Below, one piece after another: positions 18,139 through 26,762 of a stretch of DNA of 64,000 nt. The translations under genes were made by a program, and so were the position numbers. Each line of letters starts with the position of its first letter. Positions within the stretch are counted from its first letter, which is position 1. Source of the DNA: Aliiruegeria haliotis (lineage in GTDB: Bacteria > Pseudomonadota > Alphaproteobacteria > Rhodobacterales > Rhodobacteraceae); NCBI RefSeq assembly GCF_003003255.1, contig NZ_PVTD01000002.1:744001-808000 (forward strand). The letters are read 5' to 3'. The notes beneath the pieces are model-generated. The model did not search any database and was not told the DNA's origin. It was given only the letters and a program-made list of their open reading frames with translations.

Positions 18139-19080
18139 ATGCCATTGCGGTTTACCCTTCGCCAACTGGAATACTTCGTCGCCGTTGGCGAGGCGGGGTC
18201 GATCTCGCTTGCCTCCGACAAGGTCAATGTCTCCTCCCCCTCCATCTCCGCGGCTATCAGCCAACTCGAAGAGGAGTTCGGCATTCCGTTGTTCGTGCGA
18301 AAACACGCCCATGGGCTGTCGCTCAGCCAGGCCGGGCGCCAATTCATGGTTCAGGCCAAGAAGGTGCTGGAGGAAGCGAACTCGCTCAACCATCTGGCCG
18401 GGGACGTGATGGGCAAGGTGCAGGGGCCGTTGTCAGTTGGATGCCTGTTGACCTTTGCGCAGCTACTGGTGCCCCGGTTGCGCCGGTCCTTCCAGGACCG
18501 ATTTCCGGGTGTTGCCGTCAGCCAGCACGAGCTCACGCAGGCACAGATATTCGACTGGCTGCGCCGCGCCGAGATCGACATTGCCCTGTCCTATGACCTT
18601 GAGGTCCCGGCGGAGCTGGAATTCGTGCCGCTTGCCGAACTGCCGCCCTATGTGCTCGTAGGGGAGGACCATCCGCTTGCCGAACGGTCCGAGGTTTCCA
18701 TCCCCGAACTGGTCGACCACCAGATGATCCTGCTGGATCTGCCCTATTCCTCGGGCTATTTCCTGTCACTTTTCACCGAACTGGGGGTCAAGGCCCGGAT
18801 CGCGGAGCGTACGCGCGACATGGCCGTGATGCGATCGCTGGTCGGCAATGGGTTTGGATATTCCATCGCCAACATCCGTGCCATTTCGGAGCGTTCGCCC
18901 GACGGGCGCGTCCTGCGTTCCATTCCGCTGTCCGGAGACGTGCGGCCAATGAAACTTGGCCTGCTCATGACGCAGGGCGCCCGTTCGATCCTGAATATCT
19001 CGGCCTTTGTGGAGCATTGCCGGGAGATCGTCGACGTCAACAGCTTCCCGGGGTTGCAAGCGCCGAAGGGGCGCCCTTAG
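18139..19080 (+). CDS. LysR-type transcriptional regulator
   Basis: A 313-residue LysR regulator. The winged helix-turn-helix fills residues 1-60 ('FTLRQLEYFVAVGEAGSIS', 'SSPSISAAISQLEEEFGIPL'), followed by the linker helix and a periplasmic-binding-like effector domain from about residue 90. An in-frame TTG at 18103 is possible, but the ATG at 18139 matches the family start. Standing inside the amine locus, it is the best candidate to bind the TTAGG-N5-CCTAA palindromes upstream of potA, the monooxygenase and, in weaker form, the aminotransferase. The inducer is unknown. Confidence 0.92.
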   Translation: MPLRFTLRQLEYFVAVGEAGSISLASDKVNVSSPSISAAISQLEEEFGIPLFVRKHAHGLSLSQAGRQFMVQAKKVLEEANSLNHLAGDVMGKVQGPLSVGCLLTFAQLLVPRLRRSFQDRFPGVAVSQHELTQAQIFDWLRRAEIDIALSYDLEVPAELEFVPLAELPPYVLVGEDHPLAERSEVSIPELVDHQMILLDLPYSSGYFLSLFTELGVKARIAERTRDMAVMRSLVGNGFGYSIANIRAISERSPDGRVLRSIPLSGDVRPMKLGLLMTQGARSILNISAFVEHCREIVDVNSFPGLQAPKGRP

Positions 19081-19095
19081 CGTCGCGACCGCGAG

Positions 19096-19112
19096 TTAAC
19101 CGCAGCCTAATC
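19096..19112. promoter_or_regulatory. imperfect third copy of the TTA..CCTAATC palindrome
   Basis: TTAACCGCAGCCTAATC: the right arm CCTAATC is identical to copy 2 and the left arm keeps only TTA at the correct spacing. It lies 77 bases upstream of the aminotransferase ATG, in the 108-base gap after the LysR gene. Confidence 0.4.
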
Positions 19113-19188
19113 CGTGCTTTCGACCGTGATGCTTTAACCTGCCCTACGGATCCGGGAAACTTGCCCGAAACCCAAACAGGGAAACGCC

Positions 19189-20559
19189 ATGACCAAGATG
19201 CCCTCGACGGACGAGATCCTGACCAAGGATGCTCACCTGATCCAGTCTTTCGCCAACCTTGACGCCCTCAAACAGGCCGACGCGCGCACGGCCATTGTCG
19301 GGGCAGACGGTGTCCATGTCATCGATAGCGAAGGCAATCGCCTGCTCGACGGTATCGGGGGGTTGTGGTGCGTAAATGTCGGCCACAAGCGTCGGGAGAT
19401 TATCGACGCCATCACGGAGCAACTGGAAACGCTCGATTACTATTCCACCTTCTACAACTTCACCCACCCCAAGGCCGCCGCCCTCGCCGCCAAGGTGGCG
19501 TCGCTTGCCCCGGGCAATCTCAACCGCGTGCATTTCGGCAACTCCGGTTCTGTTGCCAACGATTCCGCCGTGCGTATGCTGCACCACTATTTCAACCGTC
19601 TCGGCAAGCCGAAGAAGAAGAAGGTCCTGTCACGTCACGGTGCCTACCACGGCTCGACCCACCTCGCGATGGCGATGACGACGCCGGCCTATTCCGATGG
19701 CTGGGACACCGCCGCCGATGGGCTGGTGCATCACCTGATGGAGCCTTGCCACTACCACAGGACCGATCCGGAGATGACCGAAGCCGAGTTCCTCGACGTG
19801 CTGATCGAGGATGCGCGCAAGGCGATACACGACATCGGACCGGAGAACATCGCCTGTTTCATTGCAGAACCGATCCAGGGAGCCGGCGGCGTGCTGGTGG
19901 CACCGGATGGCTATAACAAGGCGATGCGGGAGCTGACGGCCGAGAACGAGATCAAGTACATCGCCGATGAAGTGGTGACCGCCTTTGGCCGGCTGGGGGC
20001 GATGTTCGCCAGCCAGGACGTGTTTGGCATGACCCCCGATATCATCACGACGGCAAAAGGCCTGACATCAGGCTACCAGCCCCTGTCGGCGACCATCATC
20101 GACGACGAGATCTACGAAGTGATCTCCGAGCCCGGCGCGATGTTCCTTCACGGCATGACCTATTCGGGGCACCCGGCCGCCGCCGCAGCCGCGTTGGCCA
20201 ATATCGAGATCATGGAGCGCGAGGATATCCCGGGCCGGGTAAAAACAACCGGCAAGCAGTTCGAAACCGGCCTGAAGGGCCTTATCGATCTGGACATCGT
20301 CGGAGACGTTCGGGGCAGCCACTTCATGATCGGGCTTGAGTTCGTGCGGGACAAGGCAACCCGTACACCGTTCGAGGCCGACGCCAATGTCGGGATGGCG
20401 GTCGCGCAGCATTGCCAGAAACGCGGTCTTGTTGCGCGTGCACTTGGAAACAGCCTGATCCTGTCGCCGACGTTGGTGATGACGCCGGAACAGATCGACG
20501 TCGTTGTCGGGACTGTCGGCGAGAGCATCCGGGCGACGATGGCCGACCTTGGCCGGTGA
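19189..20559 (+). CDS. class III omega-aminotransferase, polyamine/putrescine type
   Basis: A 456-residue PLP enzyme of fold type I, subgroup III. The PLP lysine is Lys290 (TTAKGLTSGYQP), with Asp260 (ADEVVTAFGR) contacting the pyridine nitrogen and the phosphate-binding 'NSGSVANDSAV' at 118-128. The early 'GIGGLWCVNVGH' block and 'FYNFTHPKAAALA' resemble SpuC-type putrescine and omega-amino acid:pyruvate aminotransferases. Such enzymes convert a terminal amine to an aldehyde. With a polyamine-type importer close by, an amine substrate is likely; taurine, beta-alanine or another omega-amine cannot be ruled out. The next gene, a deacylase, follows by 18 bases. Confidence 0.88.
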   Translation: MTKMPSTDEILTKDAHLIQSFANLDALKQADARTAIVGADGVHVIDSEGNRLLDGIGGLWCVNVGHKRREIIDAITEQLETLDYYSTFYNFTHPKAAALAAKVASLAPGNLNRVHFGNSGSVANDSAVRMLHHYFNRLGKPKKKKVLSRHGAYHGSTHLAMAMTTPAYSDGWDTAADGLVHHLMEPCHYHRTDPEMTEAEFLDVLIEDARKAIHDIGPENIACFIAEPIQGAGGVLVAPDGYNKAMRELTAENEIKYIADEVVTAFGRLGAMFASQDVFGMTPDIITTAKGLTSGYQPLSATIIDDEIYEVISEPGAMFLHGMTYSGHPAAAAAALANIEIMEREDIPGRVKTTGKQFETGLKGLIDLDIVGDVRGSHFMIGLEFVRDKATRTPFEADANVGMAVAQHCQKRGLVARALGNSLILSPTLVMTPEQIDVVVGTVGESIRATMADLGR

Positions 20560-20577
20560 TCAGGACCCGGAGCAGGC

Positions 20578-21744
20578 ATGAGCCGAACGCTTGAGATTCT
20601 CGATCGGTTGATCGCCTTTCCGACTGTCAGCGCCGACAGCAACCTGTCGTTGATCGACTACGTGCAGGAGTTGCTGCAAGGTTGTGGCTTCCAAACGCAC
20701 CGAATGAACGACGAGTCCGGCACCAAGGCCGGGCTCTTCGCGTCCATTGGACCAGCAGGTGCAGGCGGCGTGATGCTCTCTGCCCATTCCGATGTCGTGC
20801 CGGTCGATGGGCAGCGCTGGCGCCGCGACCCGTTTCGGTTGACCCGGGACGGCTCGCGCCTCCATGGCCGCGGCGCGACCGACATGAAGGGGTTTCTCGC
20901 CTCGGCGCTCGCCCTTGCGGAACGTGTCCGTGCGGAGAGGCTCCGGGAGCCCCTCAAGTTTTCGATTTCCTGGGACGAGGAAGTCGGCTGCAAAGGCCTG
21001 CCGCAGATGCTGCCATTTCTTGACGGGACCATCGGTGCCCCGAGACTGTGTATCGTCGGCGAACCGACTTCGTTAAAGGTCGGCATCGGCCACAAGGGCA
21101 AGGCGGTGTTCCGCGCCAAATGCCATGGACAGGCCGGGCATTCGGCAATGGCCCCCGATCATGTGAACGCGCTGCATCTCGCCGCGGAGTTCATTCAGGG
21201 CATACGGGGGCTACAGGCCGACCTTGCCGTGAACGGTGCCCGGGATCCGGGGTACGAAATCCCCTACACAACGGTGCATGTGGGGAGGATAAGCGGAGGA
21301 ACGGCTCTGAACATCGTCCCTGAGCTTGCCATTCTTGACCTTGAGTACCGCAATATCGCCGGGGATCCTCCCGAGACAATTGCGGACGCGATCGGGGACA
21401 TCGCACGCGTCGCGGCGGCAAGCGTAGCGGCGGGACAGCCCGGGATCGGGATAGAAGTGGAGAAAGTCGGCGGATACCCGGGGCTGGACGTGCCGGAGCA
21501 TTCGCCCGCGATCGCCGAGGTCGCCCGCTGCGCCCGCGCGACCGGGACCCTGAAGGTCGGCTACGGAACGGAGGCCGGGTATTTTGCCGGCCTTGGCATT
21601 CCCACACTTGTCTGCGGACCGGGATCGATGGCGCAGGGGCATGTCGCCGACGAATACATCGAACGTGCGCAGATCGATGCATGCGACAGATTCATGGAAA
21701 GGCTTCACGAGCGGCTCCGAAAGGGCGTGCATGAAGTGGGATAA
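20578..21744 (+). CDS. M20 family deacylase, acetylornithine deacetylase-like
   Basis: A 388-residue zinc metallohydrolase. Zinc ligands and base are visible: His70 and Asp72 (AHSDVVPVDG), Asp102 (RGATDMKGF), Glu134/Glu135 (DEEVGCKG), and a C-terminal 'CGPGSMAQGHVADEY' where the His binds zinc. The sequence is closest in feel to ArgE acetylornithine deacetylases, which remove acetyl groups from ornithine. Here, far from arginine genes and co-directional with an omega-aminotransferase, it more likely releases an acyl group from a pathway intermediate such as an N-acylated amine. Start ATG follows AGGACCCGGAGCAGGC. Confidence 0.85.
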   Translation: MSRTLEILDRLIAFPTVSADSNLSLIDYVQELLQGCGFQTHRMNDESGTKAGLFASIGPAGAGGVMLSAHSDVVPVDGQRWRRDPFRLTRDGSRLHGRGATDMKGFLASALALAERVRAERLREPLKFSISWDEEVGCKGLPQMLPFLDGTIGAPRLCIVGEPTSLKVGIGHKGKAVFRAKCHGQAGHSAMAPDHVNALHLAAEFIQGIRGLQADLAVNGARDPGYEIPYTTVHVGRISGGTALNIVPELAILDLEYRNIAGDPPETIADAIGDIARVAAASVAAGQPGIGIEVEKVGGYPGLDVPEHSPAIAEVARCARATGTLKVGYGTEAGYFAGLGIPTLVCGPGSMAQGHVADEYIERAQIDACDRFMERLHERLRKGVHEVG

Positions 21745-22130
21745 ACTGCTCGCCGACCCTCATACGGCGCTCGCGCATTTCGCTGGGTGTCAGAGGTGAG
21801 CTGACCGCGAGCGAAACTGACCCTCTGCCTGTGGGGTGACAGTGCCACGCTCGTCCGATGTCGGGTGCACGAACGGTTCCGCCCCAGTGCCGATGACGAT
21901 GCGTACGCGTCTGCCGCTGCGGAGACTGTCGGTGGTCGTTCCGAGTGTCCGGTTGTGAGTTGCTTTCGGATGGTGCCACGAGACGGCCACGAGACCACGA
22001 AGGACGGAACCAACCGACACCGGTTGTCCAAACGCCAATCGGGTTGGAAGCCAAAGCCCGGGACGGCGTTGCACAAAACAGGTCGAACGCGTGTTTCCAG
22101 CCACCATGTGGCGAAACCGCCGCGCCCCGC
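21745..22130. other. non-coding stretch between deacylase and SDR genes
   Basis: 386 bases with no credible gene. Open frames here show no recognisable protein motif and the composition differs slightly from the flanking genes (less GC at third positions). It may be a decayed gene or mobile-element scar, but I see no inverted repeats, target duplication or transposase motif to prove it. Confidence 0.4.
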
Positions 22131-22901
22131 TCAGAAACGCGGGATCAGCATACCACCGTCGGCGGCGATCACCTGCCCGGTTGTATAGGGCACCTTTCCG
22201 GAGGCGAGCGATGCGATGATCCGACCGACCTCCCAAGAATGCCCCACTCGTGGCAACACCGTCAGCCCATCTTCGGCCCGCTGCCGGTAGTGCTCGATCA
22301 CCGGCGTTGTCATGGCGGTCTCGATCAGGCCCGGACGGATGTCGTAGACGTGGATTCCCTCGCCTCCCAATCGAACCGCAAAGGCCTGTGTCGTCATCGC
22401 TGCCGACGCTTTCGACGCGCAGTATTCCGAGCGAGCGACAGAGACCGCGGCGGCATTGGAGGAGGTCACGTTGACAATGGAATGGAACAGGTCGCCATCC
22501 CGGTCCCGTGCCAGAAGCTGCCGCGAGAAAGCCTGGCAGAGAAAGAACACAGCCTTGGCATTGACGGCCTGGCAACGGTCATAGCTTTCCTCTGACACAT
22601 CCAGCGGATCGCCGCGCGACATCACTCCGACACCGGCATTGTTGACCAGGGTGGTCAGGGGACCGATGGCTGCCTCGATCGCCGCCAGGTGCCCGCCATG
22701 CGCTCCGACCTCGGAGACATCGAAGGCGGCAGCGACCACGGGTACCCCCTCGGCCCGGACGGTCTCAACCGCGGCCGCGAGCTCGTCGTCTTCCGCCGGG
22801 CCGTTGATCGCAATGGCGAAACCTTCACGGGCAAGTTCGACGGCAGTCGCGAGCCCGATCCCACGGCTGGAGCCTGTTACCAACGCAGCCTGCATCGTCA
22901 T
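22131..22901 (-). CDS. short-chain dehydrogenase/reductase
   Basis: A 256-residue classical SDR: glycine motif TGSSRGIG (9-16), NNAG (87-90), and catalytic Ser147, Tyr160, Lys164 (EYCASK). It starts within the stop of the acyl-CoA dehydrogenase gene (ATGA), so it is the last gene of that transcript and translationally coupled. In such a setting it probably oxidises a 3-hydroxyacyl-CoA or a related alcohol; FabG-like and 3-hydroxy-acid dehydrogenase roles are alternatives. Confidence 0.88.
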   Translation of the reverse strand: MTMQAALVTGSSRGIGLATAVELAREGFAIAINGPAEDDELAAAVETVRAEGVPVVAAAFDVSEVGAHGGHLAAIEAAIGPLTTLVNNAGVGVMSRGDPLDVSEESYDRCQAVNAKAVFFLCQAFSRQLLARDRDGDLFHSIVNVTSSNAAAVSVARSEYCASKASAAMTTQAFAVRLGGEGIHVYDIRPGLIETAMTTPVIEHYRQRAEDGLTVLPRVGHSWEVGRIIASLASGKVPYTTGQVIAADGGMLIPRF

Positions 22902-24052
22902 TGGACCTCTGCCCCGTTCTTCAGCAACTCTCGGGCGATGATCATCCGCTGGATCTGGTTCGTCCCCTCATAGATCTGGCAGATCTTGGCATCGCGATAG
23001 AGACGCTCGACCTCGAACCCTCGAATATACCCCGACCCGCCGAACACCTGTACCGCGTCGGCACTACGGGCGACGGCCATGTCGCCGGCAAAGCACTTCG
23101 CCATCGAGCAGGCCATGGTCGCATCCTCGCCCGCGTCGATCTTCATTGCCGCCGAGCGAACCAGAAGGCGTGCGGCCTCGATATCCTTGGCCATGTCCGC
23201 AAGAAGCCACTGCACCCCCTGGAAATCGGCAATCGGGCGTTTGAACTGGCGTCGTTCCTGTGCATAGTCCACCGCCGCTTCAAGGCCGCCCTGACCGATC
23301 CCGACGGCAAGCGCCCCGATACCGACACGCCCCTTGTCGAGCACGCTCATCATCATGTGGAAACCGCGCCCTTCCTCGCCCAGCAGCGCATCCGCCGGAA
23401 GCCGCACGTCATCGAATGTCAGGCCTCCGACCTGGCTGGCGCGCTGTCCCATCTTGTGCTCTTTCGGCCCACGGGAGACGCCGTCGGCATGAAGGTCGAC
23501 GATGAAGATCGACATGCCACGGTGGCCGGCCTCCTTGTCCGTCCGCGCCAACACGAAGCCGATATCGGCCACCGGAGCATTGTGTATCCAGATCTTGCCG
23601 CCGTTCAGGATCCAGCCGTCACCATCGCGTCGCGCCTCGGTCCGGATGCCAGAGACATCCGTGCCGGCCTCCGGTTCGGTGATGCAATAGGCGACGAGGG
23701 TCTTGGCCGTCATCACATCAGCCAGCCACCGATCCCGCTGCGCCTCGGTGCCGTGCCGGACAAGCAGAGTGGTGATCAGTTCGACCAAACCGCATTGATC
23801 GGCGACGGAGGCATACCCACGGGAGAGTTCTTCCATAATCAGCGCATAGGTCAGTGTATCGAAACCGGGTCCGCCCATCTCTTCGGGAACACCGATGCCG
23901 AAGAGCCCGAGGTCGCCCATTTGGCGGAATATCTCCGCTGCAAAGCGCTCCTCCCGATCAAGTGCCTCGGCGGCAGGCCGGATCACGTCGTTTGCGAAAT
24001 GTCGGGCCATGTCTCGGACCTGAATATGCGTCTCGCTCAGCTGCATCGTCAT
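22898..24052 (-). CDS. acyl-CoA dehydrogenase
   Basis: A 384-residue FAD acyl-CoA dehydrogenase. FAD/substrate loops 'YCITEPEAGTDVSG' and 'KIWIHNAPVADI', the arginine-rich 'AQERRQFKRPIADFQGVQ', and 'QVFGGSGYIRGFEVERLYRD' are all present; the catalytic base is Glu362 in 'IYEGTNQIQ'. It introduces the alpha,beta double bond of acyl-CoA and passes electrons to ETF. Short- or branched-chain substrates are likely from the general resemblance to butyryl/isovaleryl enzymes, but this is inference. A TetR-type operator lies just upstream (24060-24075). Confidence 0.92.
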   Translation of the reverse strand: MTMQLSETHIQVRDMARHFANDVIRPAAEALDREERFAAEIFRQMGDLGLFGIGVPEEMGGPGFDTLTYALIMEELSRGYASVADQCGLVELITTLLVRHGTEAQRDRWLADVMTAKTLVAYCITEPEAGTDVSGIRTEARRDGDGWILNGGKIWIHNAPVADIGFVLARTDKEAGHRGMSIFIVDLHADGVSRGPKEHKMGQRASQVGGLTFDDVRLPADALLGEEGRGFHMMMSVLDKGRVGIGALAVGIGQGGLEAAVDYAQERRQFKRPIADFQGVQWLLADMAKDIEAARLLVRSAAMKIDAGEDATMACSMAKCFAGDMAVARSADAVQVFGGSGYIRGFEVERLYRDAKICQIYEGTNQIQRMIIARELLKNGAEVQ

Positions 24053-24059
24053 CCCCTAT

Positions 24060-24075
24060 GTAACTATATGGTTAC
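24060..24075. promoter_or_regulatory. GTAAC-N6-GTTAC palindrome upstream of the acyl-CoA dehydrogenase gene
   Basis: GTAACTATATGGTTAC, arms GTAAC and GTTAC exact, only 8 bases upstream of the acyl-CoA dehydrogenase ATG. It matches the palindrome at 26549-26564 in 14 of 16 positions and is a probable operator for the TetR regulator of this cluster. Confidence 0.75.
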
Positions 24076-24158
24076 TTATCTGGAAGTCGCTCGCTCGCGT
24101 CAAGACGCACAGGCGACGAGACCAGCGACCGGTTGCCGCCCTGCCCACGTCACCGGAC

Positions 24159-24935
24159 CTACCCTTCGTCGCCCGGAAAGACCGCAGGACGCTTCTCCCG
24201 AAAGGCCGCCGTTCCCTCGGCAACTTCGGGGGTATCACTGGCAGCGGCACTTGCGAGGACATCCAGAACCCGTTCACGCTCTTCGCCTTCTGCCGCGTTC
24301 ACCAGCATTTTGGTCAGTTCCGTCGCCCTGGGCCCCCGCGCCACGACCCGTTCGGCTAGCTGAAGCGCGGCCTTCATACCGGCCCCGCTTTCGACCACCT
24401 GATCCACAAGGCCGAGGTCAAGCGCCCGCGCCGCCGGGAACACGTCTCCGAAGATGGTCATGCGCCGGACGACCTGTTGACCGAACCGGCGGACCGCACG
24501 CTGGGTTCCGGACCAGCCCGGGATCATGCCAAGGCCCGTCTCCGGCTGCCCGAGCTTCACGTGCTCTTCGGCGATGCGGTAGTCGGCACAGGCCGCAAGC
24601 TCCAGCCCGCCGCCAAGCGCATGTCCGTTCAGCACCGCAATGACCGGCAAGCGCAATCGCGCCAATGCGTCAAAGGCGTCGTGCCCATCCCGGATCCAGC
24701 GCCGACTGAACTCGGTTGCACCAAGCCCGCCCCAGGAGGTGATGTCGCCGCCAGCACAGAACGCCTTTCCTTCACCGGTGAGAACAACGCCCCGCAGGCC
24801 CGGCATCCGCTCGATCTCCGCGCAGCACCTGGCAAGATTTGCAATGGCCTCGGTCGCGAGCGCATTCAGCTTCTCGGGCCGGTTCAGCCTCAGGATCGCA
24901 ACAGGACCTTCGACTTCGAGAACGATCCCGGTCAT
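24159..24935 (-). CDS. enoyl-CoA hydratase/isomerase
   Basis: A 258-residue crotonase-family enzyme. The oxyanion hole is formed by the 'FCAGGD' loop (59-64) and 'HALGGGLELA' (105-114). Both catalytic glutamates of hydratases are in place, Glu112 and Glu132 (GQPETGLGMIPG). It adds water to trans-2-enoyl-CoA, the step after acyl-CoA dehydrogenase. It lies 5 bases downstream of the CoA-transferase gene and is surely co-transcribed with it. Confidence 0.92.
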   Translation of the reverse strand: MTGIVLEVEGPVAILRLNRPEKLNALATEAIANLARCCAEIERMPGLRGVVLTGEGKAFCAGGDITSWGGLGATEFSRRWIRDGHDAFDALARLRLPVIAVLNGHALGGGLELAACADYRIAEEHVKLGQPETGLGMIPGWSGTQRAVRRFGQQVVRRMTIFGDVFPAARALDLGLVDQVVESGAGMKAALQLAERVVARGPRATELTKMLVNAAEGEERERVLDVLASAAASDTPEVAEGTAAFREKRPAVFPGDEG

Positions 24936-24940
24936 GCCGA

Positions 24941-26524
24941 TCAGCCCGCCCCGGCGAGCGAGAGTCCCATGGGCGTGTCCCGGAACAGGCGGGCGTCCAT
25001 CTCCCGCAAGTCGTGGGCCACCCGAAGCGGTGTTTGCGCCTGATCCAGAATGTCACGCTGCAAATCGATGCCGGGAGCGATTTCCGCCACGGTCAGCCCC
25101 TCCGGTTCCAGACGCAGAACGCACCGCTCGGTTACATAGGTCACGTCCTGACCCAGTTCCCGCGCCCTCCGGCCCGAGAAGGATACCTGGTCTACTTTCT
25201 CCACGATCTTGGCGACCTTGCCCTCCTGGTGGATGACCAGCCGCCCGTCCTCGATGGACATCTTCGCACCAGCGTTGAAATTCCCGGAATAGACGATCTT
25301 GCGCGCCCGGGAAGTGATATCCACGAAGCCGCCAGCCCCCGCCGTGCGATGCGGCACGGCGGACAATCTGGAGACATTGACCGACCCGTCGCTGTCGATT
25401 TCGAGGAACGACAACAGCGCGGCGTCAAAACCACCGGCCTGGAAATAGGCAAACTGGTGTGGCGAGGTGACGAAAGCTTCCGCATTGGCGGCACAGCCGA
25501 ACTTGAAACCCAGCAGCGGCACACCACCGACCGGCCCCTGCTCGATGACCCATGTCACCGCGCCGTGCAGCCCCTCCTCGATGAAGATCCGCGGCACGTT
25601 GGCCGAAATGCCAAACCCGACATTGACCGCCCAGCCGTCCTGCAACTCCTGTGCCACACGCCGGGCCAACACCTTTCCAATGCCGAATTCCGGGATCTCG
25701 AAACTTTCCAAAGGCACGATGAGTTCGCCCGAGATCGCGGGATCATACGGGGTTGCGGTGGTTTGCAGCATGTCCGGCGCCTCCACCACGACATCCACCA
25801 GTATCCCCGGAACCCGCACGTCGTGAGGTCGGATCGATCCGTTTTGGGCAATCCGCCGGACCTGTGCAATCACGATGCCGCCATTGTTGCGCGCCGCCAG
25901 AGCCATCTCCATGGCGCCAAGGTACGCGCCCTCCTGTTCGAAGCTGAGGTTGCCGCGTTCATCGGCGGTGGTGGCCCGGATGATGGCCACATCCGGAACA
26001 ATGGCCGGGAAATAGAGCCATTCCTCCCCATCGAAGTCCCGTCTTTGCACTATGGGTTGCGCGCGCGCCCTGCCATTCATCGCACAGCCTTCGAGCTCCG
26101 GATCGGCATATGTGCCCATACCCACTTTCGTAAGAACTCCCGGACGTTGCCCTGCCGCTTCCCGAAGCATGTCGAAAACGATCCCGGAGGGGACATTGTA
26201 TGCCGCGACCTGGTCGGCCGTGATCATCTGCCAGATTTTGGGAGGCTCCGCATTTGTCGGCCCCGACGCGTAGGAACCGCCTACGATTCTGGACAGTTGC
26301 CCGGGTTTGGCGATGTGGTCGGTTCCCGCAGTGCCGAACATGTCCCCCGCAGCGATCGGGTGAATCGTGGTCAGGTTCCCGGGCGCCCCGGTTTCGTCGA
26401 ACCTGGCGCCGACAGCCTCCAGGATGGTATCCGGGCAGCAAAGGCCGCTGGAGGAATTCACGGCGACAACCGCGCCGTCTGCGACCAGTTCCGCCGCCTG
26501 CCTTGCAGTTTTGACCTTGGACAT
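24941..26524 (-). CDS. CoA-transferase family I, propionate/acetate CoA-transferase type
   Basis: A 527-residue single-chain CoA-transferase combining alpha and beta halves, as in YdiF and propionate CoA-transferases. The active-site glutamate that forms the CoA thioester is Glu328 in 'VIEQGPVGGVP'. These enzymes move CoA between a donor such as acetyl-CoA and a carboxylic acid, so here it would activate the acid that the hydratase, dehydrogenase and SDR then degrade. It diverges from the TetR gene and a matching operator lies 25 bases before its ATG. Confidence 0.9.
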   Translation of the reverse strand: MSKVKTARQAAELVADGAVVAVNSSSGLCCPDTILEAVGARFDETGAPGNLTTIHPIAAGDMFGTAGTDHIAKPGQLSRIVGGSYASGPTNAEPPKIWQMITADQVAAYNVPSGIVFDMLREAAGQRPGVLTKVGMGTYADPELEGCAMNGRARAQPIVQRRDFDGEEWLYFPAIVPDVAIIRATTADERGNLSFEQEGAYLGAMEMALAARNNGGIVIAQVRRIAQNGSIRPHDVRVPGILVDVVVEAPDMLQTTATPYDPAISGELIVPLESFEIPEFGIGKVLARRVAQELQDGWAVNVGFGISANVPRIFIEEGLHGAVTWVIEQGPVGGVPLLGFKFGCAANAEAFVTSPHQFAYFQAGGFDAALLSFLEIDSDGSVNVSRLSAVPHRTAGAGGFVDITSRARKIVYSGNFNAGAKMSIEDGRLVIHQEGKVAKIVEKVDQVSFSGRRARELGQDVTYVTERCVLRLEPEGLTVAEIAPGIDLQRDILDQAQTPLRVAHDLREMDARLFRDTPMGLSLAGAG

Positions 26525-26548
26525 TTTCTCGCGCCTCCGGACCCATAA

Positions 26549-26564
26549 GTAACCATTTGGTTAT
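26549..26564. promoter_or_regulatory. GTAAC-N6-GTTAT palindrome between CoA-transferase and TetR genes
   Basis: GTAACCATTTGGTTAT, with inner arms AACC and GGTT exact. It sits in the divergent promoter region, 25 bases upstream of the CoA-transferase ATG, and matches the palindrome before the acyl-CoA dehydrogenase. A TetR dimer here would control both its own gene and the catabolic genes. Confidence 0.75.
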
Positions 26565-26762
26565 TTATTTCACGATCCGATCTGTCGTACAAGAAGATCC
26601 GGAAGGGAATGCCGCAGAGTCGCAGGTCCAGGCCGACCGGGATCCCGGCCCGTAGGTTTGACACCTCCGATGACGGGTGCGACGCCTGTGCCTGTCGATG
26701 CAAGCCAGCGCGGGACGGCGGCAGCCCCACGCGAAACCGCCGATCACTGGAGGCAATCAGTC

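Noticed and set aside
21745-22130. Insertion-sequence remnant
   Set aside because: The stretch looks non-coding and of slightly different composition, but I find no terminal inverted repeats, target duplication or transposase motif.
22901-24643. 580-codon open frame on the plus strand
   Set aside because: Antisense shadow of the acyl-CoA dehydrogenase and hydratase genes.
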